Assembly: GCA_021372055.1 (NCBI GenBank)
Contig: JAJFVB010000292.1
Coordinates: forward strand, 1-42,389
Length of the DNA stretch: 42,389 nt
Source of the DNA: Desulfobacteraceae bacterium
GTDB taxonomy: Bacteria; Desulfobacterota; Syntrophobacteria; Syntrophobacterales; Syntrophobacteraceae
Direction of reading: 5' to 3'
Position 1 is the stretch's first letter, and each line of letters opens with the position of its first letter. The notes below the pieces were generated by a model, which saw only the letters and a list, made by a program, of their open reading frames with translations, did not search any database and was not told the origin of the DNA. Positions 8,147-15,230 of this stretch are shown here, piece after piece. The position numbers and the translations under genes were made by a program.

Positions 8147-8473
8147 GATTCGCCGTCCTTTCCGGGCTCGGGCTCGATGCGTGTCGGCTTGACCATTTGA
8201 GGCTTAGGCTTTGTACCGGGCCGGACCGGCGGAATTCAGGGATTGAGGCGGGCGGGAAATGCCGCAAAAGAGGGTAAGTGAGCTCAAACCTCGGGCACGC
8301 CGCGACCACGCATTCCGCTACGAGCGGACGGCGGCCCCATGCTCCGATTTTGCTCCGCACCCATCCGGCATCCCTGCTGCCATATCCGAAGACTTAGGCC
8401 AGTGGCTTTGTGCCCCACTCTTTCAAGTGGTTTACCCTTTTCAAATGGTGCCGATTAATTCTTTCCGTCTATC

Positions 8474-8501
8474 TGATCGGCGGAATCGATTCAATACTTG
8501 A
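8474..8501 (-). promoter_or_regulatory. Candidate sigma-28 promoter for flagellin/flaF
   Basis: On the minus strand TCAAGTAT (8494-8501), a 12-bp spacer and GCCGATCA (8474-8481) resemble the flagellar sigma-28 consensus TAAAGTTT-N11-GCCGATAA. It points toward the flagellin gene but leaves a long leader of about 320 bp. The rest of the 8147-8565 gap shows no gene. Confidence 0.35.
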
Positions 8502-8565
8502 ATTTTTTTTGAGAGGCAGGCGTTTTTTTTCGAACCGAACGCCCGCCCGCAATCCTTTGGCTCCG

Positions 8566-9027
8566 CTAGCGGCCCCGGACTATCCGCGTTATTTCGGCAA
8601 GAAGCGCCTCCGTCGACGTGACGATTAGATCGCAGGAGCACTGAATCATGGAATTAAGACACGAGCCTTCTCCCTCCCCCGCCCGGCGAAAATCGGTCCG
8701 GATGCCGATCATCTTGCGCTCCGGTGACCGGATCGCGTAGAAATAGCCCAGCTCCCAAGCCGTTCCATCGTCCACCTGAGTTCCGTCCAGCAGGGCAATT
8801 ACCAGATCGGCGTTCTCCAGGTGCGACCTGCAGCGTGAAAATATCTCCGGCCACACATTGGCCCCGAGCTTTTCCATTTCTTCCTTCGGCATGAGGTCAT
8901 AGGGAAACGTGATCTCCAGCTTCCTGCCTCCCGGTGTCAGCCCGAGTGCTTCAATTTTCCTGATTACGGCTCGAATCCAGTCCCTCTCGGATTCGGAAAA
9001 AAGCGGTCCGGCAAAATAGATCTTCAT
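8566..9027 (-). CDS. Nucleoside 2-deoxyribosyltransferase-like protein
   Basis: The 153-residue protein opens with MKIYFAGPLF, the typical first strand of the nucleoside 2-deoxyribosyltransferase family, and carries NADLVIALLDGTQVDDGTAW followed by ELGYFYA, where the Asp pair binds ribose and the Glu is the expected nucleophile. A later NSMI matches the family's C-terminal Asn motif. Members exchange bases between deoxynucleosides or hydrolyse deoxynucleoside 5'-phosphates, so this one probably works in nucleotide salvage. The start at 9027 sits six bases after GGGAG; an ATG six bases upstream would overlap that site. The gene is divergent from the ASCH-domain gene. Confidence 0.8.
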   Translation of the reverse strand: MKIYFAGPLFSESERDWIRAVIRKIEALGLTPGGRKLEITFPYDLMPKEEMEKLGANVWPEIFSRCRSHLENADLVIALLDGTQVDDGTAWELGYFYAIRSPERKMIGIRTDFRRAGEGEGSCLNSMIQCSCDLIVTSTEALLAEITRIVRGR

Positions 9028-9084
9028 GCTCATCTCCCGTGTCGATGCGAAAATCAAGGTCCGCACTTCATTCTTTGAGTGGCC

Positions 9085-9136
9085 ATTATACAATGAACTT
9101 CTGGCTTTTATCACGTTCCGGCTCTATTCTACAATG
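9085..9136. promoter_or_regulatory. Divergent promoter region, deoxyribosyltransferase / ASCH gene
   Basis: The minus strand has a perfect -10 hexamer TATAAT (9085-9090) about 58 bp upstream of the deoxyribosyltransferase start. The plus strand has TACAAT at about 9131-9136 upstream of the ASCH gene. Neither has a good -35 hexamer, so both are tentative. Confidence 0.35.
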
Positions 9137-9216
9137 CACTGTGGAAAATCTGCCTCTCCGCCCTGCGGGATGGAGGGCCGACTGTCAGGCCGCCGAACCA
9201 CTCGAAAGGGAAGCCG

Positions 9217-9930
9217 ATGAAAGCCATAAGCGTGCAGCAGCCATTCGCGTTTGAGATTCTCAGCGGGCAGAAAACCATCGAGGTAAGAGACCAGGACACC
9301 CTCTACAGGGGAGACCTCCTCGTGTGCTCGTCGCGCAAACCCGCATTCCCCCAGGAAGACATGGAAGAGATGGAGGAAGAATACGGGTGCACTTTTCTCT
9401 ACGGGCAGGCGCTCTGTGTGGTGAGGCTTGCGGACGTCAGGCCCATGGAAATGGGCGACGAGCAAAAGGCTCTGGTAGACAAATTCGACCCGGAGGCCCT
9501 CTGCTGGGTCTTCGAGGATGTCCGTCCCGTTATTCCCTTCCCCGTCAAGGCGCAGAAGGATATCTTCGAGATCGAGGACAGCCTTGTCCAGACGTCGCCT
9601 TTCAAGTACGGCGAAGGGGTTGTCGTGAAAGGCGGAACGGTGGCCCTGGACTTTGGAATCGACTTCTCGGGATGGCGCGGAAGGGTTTCGGAGGTGCTCC
9701 TTACCGATGAGGGCGAGCCCAGGGTGCATGTGCTCTGGGACAGCCAGTCCCTTCGGAGCATCCCCATTTCGGTAATCCAGACCTGCGAGAAGGAGCGGTT
9801 TGACTGGACGGGCGTGCTGCTGCGCTTTTCCGAGATCCAGCCCTCGGAGCCCCGGGATACCTGGGACGACGTCCAAGAAGCGCTCGACAGCATTATCGAG
9901 GAAAATCCCGAACTATTCGACGAGCAATAG
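9217..9930 (+). CDS. ASCH-domain protein with acidic C-terminal extension
   Basis: The N-terminal 110 residues look like an ASCH domain, a PUA-like RNA-binding fold: it opens MKAISVQQPFAFEILSGQKT, then IEVRDQDTLYRGDLLVCSS, with the expected basic/aromatic pocket residues. Residues about 130-215 form a second beta-rich module with GEGVVVKGG, DFSGWRGRVSEV, VHVLWDSQSL and CEKERFDWTG. The C-terminus is acidic. Proteins with the ASCH fold bind RNA or modified nucleotides; the second module is not one I can name. The ATG at 9217 follows AAAGGGA. A methyltransferase gene starts 25 bp downstream, so the two may be co-transcribed. Confidence 0.7.
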   Translation: MKAISVQQPFAFEILSGQKTIEVRDQDTLYRGDLLVCSSRKPAFPQEDMEEMEEEYGCTFLYGQALCVVRLADVRPMEMGDEQKALVDKFDPEALCWVFEDVRPVIPFPVKAQKDIFEIEDSLVQTSPFKYGEGVVVKGGTVALDFGIDFSGWRGRVSEVLLTDEGEPRVHVLWDSQSLRSIPISVIQTCEKERFDWTGVLLRFSEIQPSEPRDTWDDVQEALDSIIEENPELFDEQ

Positions 9931-9955
9931 GGGGGCGGAGAACGCGGAGCGGAAG

Positions 9956-10633
9956 ATGGCGGAAATCTTCGATTCCTGGGTGGAAACATACGATACGTGG
10001 TTTGAGACGCCGATGGGCGCGCTGGTGCTGGAATACGAAAGCAGGCTCTTTCTCCGGATGGCCTGCCCGGGCGAGGGGGAGCATATCCTGGACGCGGGAT
10101 GCGGGACGGGAGTCTTTACCCGGTACCTCCTGGAGAAAGGCGCAAGAGTCACGGGGTTGGAGCTGTCCCTTCCCATGCTGCGCCGGGCGGGAATGAAGGC
10201 GGCCGGGCGGCCGTTTCTGACGGTCCGGGGCGACATGCTCCGGCTTCCGTTTCCGGATGCGTGTTTCGATAAGACCGTGTCGGTCACCGCAATCGAATTC
10301 ATCAAGGATGGTGCGGCGGCGGTCACGGAACTCTTTCGCGTGACCCGTCCGGGCGGGATCGTCGTTGTTGCCGGCCTCAACAGCCTGAGTCCCTGGGCCG
10401 CACGCAGGACCGCGTCCGCAAAGGAGGGCCATGCCATTTTCGTGCATGCCGTTTTCAGGTCCCCGCCACAGTTGGCGGATCTGGCGCCTTTTCCGGCTAC
10501 AGTCCGGACGGCCGTTCACTTTGAAAAGCAGGAAGAGCCCGAACGGGCGAGAAGAATAGAAGAGGAAGCGAGCGCCCGGGGTGACGATACCGGAGCCTTT
10601 TGCATAGCGTGCTGGCAAAAACCGCTTCGTTAG
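9956..10633 (+). CDS. Class I SAM-dependent methyltransferase
   Basis: The 225-residue protein has the Rossmann methyltransferase core: motif I HILDAGCGTGVFTRYL near residue 45, an acidic residue ending the second strand (GLELS), motif for strand four LPFPDACFDKTVSVTAIEFI, and the post-motif TRPGGIVVVAGLN. The opening FDSWVETYDTWFETPMG is shared by UbiE-like small-molecule methyltransferases. Substrate unknown. The C-terminal 60 residues are variable, with an acid-rich helix and a final AFCIACWQ. It follows the ASCH gene by 25 bp; the start is the ATG at 9956 after GCGGAGCGGAAG. Confidence 0.85.
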   Translation: MAEIFDSWVETYDTWFETPMGALVLEYESRLFLRMACPGEGEHILDAGCGTGVFTRYLLEKGARVTGLELSLPMLRRAGMKAAGRPFLTVRGDMLRLPFPDACFDKTVSVTAIEFIKDGAAAVTELFRVTRPGGIVVVAGLNSLSPWAARRTASAKEGHAIFVHAVFRSPPQLADLAPFPATVRTAVHFEKQEEPERARRIEEEASARGDDTGAFCIACWQKPLR

Positions 10634-10758
10634 GCGCTTTCCTACCAAATTACCTTGAAAATAGGTCCCGAGATACCCATTTTCATGCCTTTCGGTGACA
10701 CCGGCGGCGGCTGGCCAACGGCCGCGGCCGCAGCGCCAAACTTGAAAACAAATGCGTA

Positions 10759-11193
10759 TCAGAATATCAGAACGGGGCAGCCCGCGTTGGCGACAAGGTC
10801 ATCCACCGGGTGGCCGAAAACCTTTTTGACCCAATCGGGCCTGTGAGACCTTGTCGTAACCACCATGGACGGTTTTTCCCGCCTTATGACGTCGAGGCAG
10901 GTGGGCGCAAACCGGCCGACCCGGACGAAAGACTCCATTTCGATGCCTTCGAGATCGGCCTTGGCGGCGATTTCGTCGACCAGCTCCCGGCCCTGTTTCT
11001 CGTGCAGTTCCAGCAGGTTGCTCTCACACCTGTCCCTGACGCGGGGAGAAAGACCATATTCGGCTCCCACGAAATACCGCGACAGGTTTACGTCCGCGAC
11101 GAATACAACCAGAAGCTTCTTTGTTTTCCTCGCTTCCCGAATTGCGGCGAAAATTGCTTTGTCGGATTTTCTGAAGGTCGAAAGCGCAAGCAT
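10759..11193 (-). CDS. Universal stress protein (UspA family)
   Basis: A single-domain Usp of 144 residues. It starts MLALSTFRKSDKAIFAAIRE, with beta strand KLLVVFVADV, the central VELVDEI-type helix and a C-terminal VVTTRSHR followed by VDDLVANAGCPVLIF, the standard ending of the fold. The usual G-2x-G-9x-G(S/T) ATP-binding loop is altered (TTRSHRPDWVKKVFGHPV), so nucleotide binding is uncertain. I start at the ATG at 11193; an upstream in-frame TTG at 11220 lacks a ribosome site. It is transcribed convergently to the methyltransferase gene. Confidence 0.85.
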   Translation of the reverse strand: MLALSTFRKSDKAIFAAIREARKTKKLLVVFVADVNLSRYFVGAEYGLSPRVRDRCESNLLELHEKQGRELVDEIAAKADLEGIEMESFVRVGRFAPTCLDVIRREKPSMVVTTRSHRPDWVKKVFGHPVDDLVANAGCPVLIF

Positions 11194-11319
11194 CACGCTA
11201 CCCTGAGAGCAATTTGACAAGATCCGGGTCTCCTTGGGAAAAACAGCTCGTCGCGTGGAAAAAGAGAAAGAGTCCTGGAATCCGATACAGGTCCCGTACC
11301 CGCGAGGTGCAGGTCCGGT

Positions 11320-11511
11320 TTAATCGACCGCTTGAGCAACGGATCGCGCCGGAGCTGCCCAGTCCCTTATAGCCCGCGCTCTGTGCGCGCGCAAGCTCAA
11401 TGATATCCACACACTGACTACAGCAAACGTTCCCGCCCAGAACAAGAGCAACCAGGTAAAGAATCCCACAGCAGGCCTCCACAGTATTGGAAAATGTTCG
11501 GACAACTCCAT
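11320..11511 (-). CDS. Possible small membrane protein
   Basis: A 63-residue open frame with one hydrophobic helix (GFFTWLLLFWAGTFAVVSVW) and a basic C-terminal half. There is no ribosome site before the ATG at 11511, and an overlapping frame is also open, so this is tentative. It lies upstream of the universal stress protein gene on the same strand. I do not recognise it. Confidence 0.25.
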   Translation of the reverse strand: MELSEHFPILWRPAVGFFTWLLLFWAGTFAVVSVWISLSLRAHRARAIRDWAAPARSVAQAVD

Positions 11512-11590
11512 TCGGATACGCCAAGTAGCAGTCCGAGTATGAAGCAATGAGCGTGCCACAAGCTTCTGAGCTATCGTAAAGTTAGGTAAA

Positions 11591-11713
11591 TAATACCGAA
11601 GGTTCGGCCCGCCGCACGCGCCGGAATGAGCAGCGCAGCTGCGTTTGGGGTGTGGGGAGCAGGCTCCCCACGGTGTGAAAGCTTGGTATCATCTTGAACG
11701 CTCATTGGTATTA
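11591..11713 (+). repeat. MITE copy C (short form)
   Basis: The copy is bounded by TAATACC (11591-11597) and its inverse GGTATTA (11707-11713). The core 11625-11706 has AATGAGC/GCTCATT ends and the GTGGGGAGC/GCTCCCCAC hairpin. The left arm is shortened by an internal deletion relative to copies E and G. It lies in a gene-poor gap (11512-11882). Confidence 0.85.
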
Positions 11714-11882
11714 GGGGAGATCGGCTCTGAGGCCGGATAGGCCGAGGAAGAGAATCCAGGAATGTAAACTTTTCGACAATGACTTGCGTCTTTATTTTCA
11801 GGATGCAGAACCAGTCAAACTCGAAAAAATCCGTAATTCTCCCGTATCGCGGGAGAAAGAGACTTCCTGACGGAGGTGTTTC

Positions 11883-12191
11883 ATGAAAGCGTTCAGAACC
11901 CTATTGGCAGCCTTGTTCCTGTCTTTCGCCATCCTTGCGGCGATACCCGCGGGAAACGCAGATGCCGGGCCTCGGGGGAGGCATTATTCCGCGTATCGGG
12001 GAGGATACCACCATGGGGGCTGGCACAACCGATATTCCCGTCCTTATTACCGTCCGTACTACCGGCCGTATTCCCGGGGTTACTACGCCTATCCGTACCG
12101 TTATTACGGCTACGGCCCCTACTACGACTATTACTGGCCGTCGTATTATTACGGACCGGGAGTGAACTTCTCGTTTGGGTTCGGGTACTAG
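11883..12191 (+). CDS. Secreted Tyr/Gly/Arg-rich small protein
   Basis: A 102-residue protein with a clear signal peptide (MKAFRTLLAALFLSFAILAA, cleavage probably after GNADA). The mature part is almost entirely Tyr, Arg, Pro and Gly, with tandem PYYRPYYRPY and YYGYGPYYDYYWPSYYYGPG-like repeats, and ends NFSFGFGY. It is unlikely to fold as an enzyme; such compositions occur in surface or matrix proteins. GGAGGTG is well placed before the ATG. A TCTCCCG/CGGGAGA hairpin lies about 20-35 bp upstream. Function unknown; it may be periplasmic, outer-surface or part of a glycan/mineral interface. Confidence 0.75.
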   Translation: MKAFRTLLAALFLSFAILAAIPAGNADAGPRGRHYSAYRGGYHHGGWHNRYSRPYYRPYYRPYSRGYYAYPYRYYGYGPYYDYYWPSYYYGPGVNFSFGFGY

Positions 12192-12246
12192 GCCGAGGGG
12201 TTGCGCGATAGAAAAGATGTGCAATCCGGGGCAATAAGAGCCCGGA

Positions 12247-12273
12247 GGGCCGTGTGCCGACGGCACGCGGCCC
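12247..12273. terminator. Strong hairpin between convergent genes
   Basis: Arms GGGCCGTGTGCC and GGCACGCGGCCC pair over 12 positions with one G-T pair and a GAC loop. It lies between the convergent secreted-protein and AhpD-like genes. There is no T tract on either side, so it may act as a Rho-type or RNA-end-protecting structure rather than an intrinsic terminator. Confidence 0.4.
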
Positions 12274-12296
12274 CGGCGCAAGGAATCCCGCAAGCT

Positions 12297-12629
12297 CTAA
12301 AGAGAGATCTTTTTCGCGGTGTTCCGCATCTGCAGCCCGTGGATGAGCGATGCGCCTGCGCGAATGGCAGCCGCCACATGGACGGCTTCCGTCATCTCTC
12401 CCAGATTCGAGCCTTTTTCAAGGCACGTCTGCGTGTAGGCATCGATGCAATAGGGGCACTGGATGGCGTGGGCGACGGCGAGCGCAATAAGCGCCTTTTC
12501 CCGTTCCGTGAGTTCGCCTTCCTGAAAGACGGCACCGTAATATTCAAAGAACCTTGCCGCCAACTCGGGTGAATCCTCGGCGATTTCGCCGAACTTGGGA
12601 AGGTCTTGCGCCCTGTAGTACGAGTCCAT
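12297..12629 (-). CDS. AhpD-like (CMD-family) partner of ArsS
   Basis: The 110-residue protein belongs to the carboxymuconolactone decarboxylase/AhpD family, subgroup found next to ArsS radical SAM enzymes and described as peroxidase-like. It has the helical signature GELTEREKALIALAVAHAIQ, the redox pair CPYC (CPYCIDAYTQTCLEKG) and the C-terminal AVHVAAAIRAGASLIHG. I choose the ATG at 12629, eight bases after AAGGA, beginning MDSYYRAQDLPKFGEIAEDS. A TTG at 12701 would extend it by 24 non-conserved-looking residues and overlap arsS. Its likely role is thiol redox chemistry in arsenosugar or related organo-arsenic biosynthesis, jointly with the upstream arsS. Confidence 0.85.
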   Translation of the reverse strand: MDSYYRAQDLPKFGEIAEDSPELAARFFEYYGAVFQEGELTEREKALIALAVAHAIQCPYCIDAYTQTCLEKGSNLGEMTEAVHVAAAIRAGASLIHGLQMRNTAKKISL

Positions 12630-12654
12630 GAGGACAATCCTTTCAAATCCCGGA

Positions 12655-12697
12655 GAATAGTTACACCCGGCCCAGACTAGGCCTTTATCGAACCGCC
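12655..12697 (-). promoter_or_regulatory. Candidate SECIS region after the ArsS TGA
   Basis: On the minus strand GGCC (12680-12683) can pair with GGCC (12669-12672) around a seven-base loop. The loop starts 18 nt after the TGA, within the usual spacing for bacterial SECIS elements. The stem is short, so the structural support is weak and rests on the protein homology. Confidence 0.3.
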
Positions 12698-13693
12698 TCA
12701 AGTAAACCCCGAACCGGCCGTGCAGGCATAGCAGTGTTCACCCACACCAATGGGGGTTCCCTCCTCGGGAATGTCCCCGATCTCCGATATATGCACCTTT
12801 TTTCCCCCCAGCGGAATGCCGGCGGCCTGGTTGAAATCGCAGTCGTAGAGGAAACCGTCCCAGGAAACGGAGAGAAGAGATCTGCACATCAGGCCGGACA
12901 GAGTACAGGGATTGAAGCTGGACCGGAGTTTTTGCATGTAGCTGTCCAGATTGCCCGTTTGATGGAGCCACCGGCTGAATCTGCCCAGCGGAGCGTTCCC
13001 GAAGGTATACAGATTGCTGAAGACAATGCCCCAGTTTCTTTCCAGATCCCGCCGGAATTTCTTTTCGATCCCGCTTTGTTCCGGCGGCAAAAAGGCCCCG
13101 GTGGGATTGCTCACCAGATCCAGCCTGAGGCCGGTCCCGGGGAGACCGTATCCTTTCGCATTCAGTCTGCGAAGGTTTCCGGCCAGTTTTTCGAATACGT
13201 CCTTTCCCCGCTGGGAGACAAATTGCCCGAGATTAACCGAAGGAAAAGAACAGACTATGGTTACCCGGTTTTCCGTGCAAAGATCCGGAATCGGATTGCC
13301 GTCCTCCCAGACGGGAAGGCTCAGGTTGGAGCGCAGGATCAGTTCGGAGGCAAGCGGCGCAAGGCTTTCCAGCATGTACGGCAAGACGGGATTCATCTCC
13401 GGGGCGCCCCCGGTGATGTCGACGGCCGCAAACCGCCGCGCGCGAGCGTAGTCGACGACAAGGCGGGCAACACCATCGTTCATCAGCTCGCGCCGCGCCG
13501 GCCCCGCTTCCAGGTGGCAATGCCTGCAGCTCAGGTTGCAGAGCAGGCCGATGTTTACCTGCAGCACCGAGGTTTTTCCACGGACCAGCCGTAAACCCCG
13601 GTCCGAGAGAGACTGTGAAAACGATTCGGCGGGAACCGGCCCGCGGGCAAGCTCCGAAGACTCGGCCGTGTTTCCGTCGACCTTACACGTCAT
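12677..13693 (-). CDS. arsS: ArsS-type radical SAM enzyme, probable selenoprotein
   Basis: This radical SAM/Cys-rich protein matches the ArsS family linked to arsenosugar biosynthesis. The [4Fe-4S] motif CNLSCRHC lies in LLCNLSCRHCHLEAGP, followed by VDITGGAPEMNP and LILRSNLS. The C-terminal Cys-rich part has GLMCRSLLSVSWDGFLYDCD and HCYACTAGSGFT. Translation then meets TGA (12698-12700), exactly where the family usually has its last conserved Cys (TAGSG-x-x-C-G-G). The frame continues as Gly-Gly-Ser-Ile-Lys-Ala to TAG (12677-12679). I read the TGA as selenocysteine; if it is a true stop the gene ends at 12698. The start is uncertain: 13693 or 13735, neither with a strong ribosome site. The AhpD-like gene follows on the same strand. 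Confidence 0.75.
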
Positions 13694-14141
13694 CTGTTCC
13701 GACGCGTCGGAATGGTGTGCTGGCAGCATGCTCATGGTTGCCGTGACTGCTGTTCTCCGGAATGTATGCGAGCGATTCTCGCGGATGGATGCCCCCCGCA
13801 CTTGGGAAGCACCCTTAATCTTAGCGGGCACGATCGCTTTCGTCCAATCGGTTCCCCAAATGCATTGGGACGATCCGGATTGAAACGCTCTATCGGAAAG
13901 CCTTTCCGGCCCGCTTTGTCTGTGCTCAAAGATAACCATAGAAGCCCGGCCCCGCTATGCCGGCGTCAACGCGGAGCATGATTTCGCCCGGGGGCGCTGG
14001 ACACCCCCAATACCGCGCCCCGAAGCGGTTCCTCCGAGTCTGGGCCCCGGCGCTTTGAGACGCAGGGATAGCGCGGAGAACCATTCCATGGGACCGCAAA
14101 AGGTTGCCGCATCCGCAGCTTTTCGCGCCTTCGGCTCCAAA

Positions 14142-14158
14142 CTGGCAAGATATTTGCT
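14142..14158 (+). promoter_or_regulatory. Sigma-54 promoter of the glycan island
   Basis: CTGGCAAGATATTTGCT matches the -24/-12 consensus TGGCACG-N4-TTGCW with the GG and GC doublets 12 bp apart. It is 150 bp upstream of rfbF and points into the glycan island. The rest of the 13694-14309 gap contains no recognisable gene. A sigma-54 enhancer-binding activator should be needed; none is encoded in this window. Confidence 0.7.
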
Positions 14159-14309
14159 GAGTGTGCAGTTTATTGTCGTCCCGGCCCCGTGCTTCAAACA
14201 GTGTAAAGAACGGTAAAGTTCGACCGGGACTGCAAAAAGGCATGGGGCAAGTTTCGAAAACCGGCCATGCCGGGCGCCATAGTCAAGATTTTGAACAAAG
14301 GGGGAAAGC

Positions 14310-15122
14310 ATGAAGGTCGGAATTTTGGCAGGAGGACTCGGCACCCGCCTTTCCGAGGAAACGGTGGTCAAGCCCAAGCCCATGGTCGAAATCGGCGGCA
14401 AGCCAATCCTTTGGCACATCATGCGGAGTTATGCCGACTACGGTTTCAAGGAGTTCGTGATAGCCCTGGGATACAAAGGCGAATACATAAAAGATTACTT
14501 CATCAACTACCGGCGCAGGGCGTGCAGCCTGACGGTCAATCTCTCGTCGGGAGACCTAATGGTGCATAACGGGCACGCGGAGGACTGGACAGTCCATCTG
14601 CTCGATACCGGCGAAAAAACCCAAACCGGCGGCCGCGTTAAGAGAATCGCCAATTATATCGGCAGAGAACCCTTCCTCCTGACCTACGGCGACGGCGTCT
14701 GCAGCGTTGACATCAACAAGCTGATCGAATTCCACAGGAACCAGGCGAAAATCGCCACCGTCACGGCGGTGCGCCCCCCGGCCCGCTTCGGAGGCTTGAC
14801 CTTTGACGGGGACGCGATTTCAACATTTGCCGAAAAGCCGCAGACCGGAGAAGGATGGATCAATGGCGGCTTTTTCGTGCTTGAGCCCGAAATCGTTGAC
14901 TATATCGAGAGCGACGAAATGCCCTTCGAGTACAGGCCCATGGAGCGCCTGACCAGGGAACAGCAGCTCGTCGCATACCGCCACGACGGCTTCTGGCAGT
15001 GCATGGACACGCTGCGCGACGTGCAGCTTCTCGACAACATGTGTGCCGCGGGCAATATGCCCTGGAGAGCGAAGCCCTCCGCTCACGCCAACAGGCGTGA
15101 TGCGGTCGCCGCGGCCGTTTAG
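14310..15122 (+). CDS. rfbF: Glucose-1-phosphate cytidylyltransferase
   Basis: RfbF forms CDP-glucose from glucose-1-phosphate and CTP, the entry to CDP-sugars. The 270-residue protein begins MKVGILAGGLGTRLSEETVV and KPKPMVEIGGKPILWHIM, the nucleotidyltransferase signature with the CTP-type loop. FLLTYGDGVCSVDI carries the metal-binding Asp, and FAEKPQTGEGWINGGFFV is the typical product-binding stretch. RBS AAAGGGGGAAAGC precedes the ATG. It is the first gene after the sigma-54 promoter. The usual downstream partners, CDP-glucose 4,6-dehydratase (rfbG) and rfbH, are not in this window, so the CDP-glucose must be drawn into another route or the dehydratase is elsewhere. Confidence 0.93.
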   Translation: MKVGILAGGLGTRLSEETVVKPKPMVEIGGKPILWHIMRSYADYGFKEFVIALGYKGEYIKDYFINYRRRACSLTVNLSSGDLMVHNGHAEDWTVHLLDTGEKTQTGGRVKRIANYIGREPFLLTYGDGVCSVDINKLIEFHRNQAKIATVTAVRPPARFGGLTFDGDAISTFAEKPQTGEGWINGGFFVLEPEIVDYIESDEMPFEYRPMERLTREQQLVAYRHDGFWQCMDTLRDVQLLDNMCAAGNMPWRAKPSAHANRRDAVAAAV

Positions 15123-15230
15123 CAAAAGGGACCCCGCCGGATTCCGCTTCGGCGCGGGCCATCCGGCGACACTATACGGCTTTTGCCGGAAATTATCGTT
15201 TGCGGCCGCCCGGCCGTCCCGGAGGAAATC

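Noticed and set aside
8378..8393. Possible sigma-54 site upstream of flagellin
   Set aside because: TGGCAGCAGGGATGCC has the spacing but a poor -12 element, so I kept only the sigma-28-like site.
11198..11524. Cys-rich minus-strand frame
   Set aside because: It overlaps the possible membrane peptide and the Usp leader, has no ribosome site and no recognisable pattern.
12629..12701. TTG start for the AhpD-like gene overlapping arsS
   Set aside because: The extra 24 residues have no family character, the ATG at 12629 has a ribosome site, and the overlap region is better explained as the arsS Sec extension.
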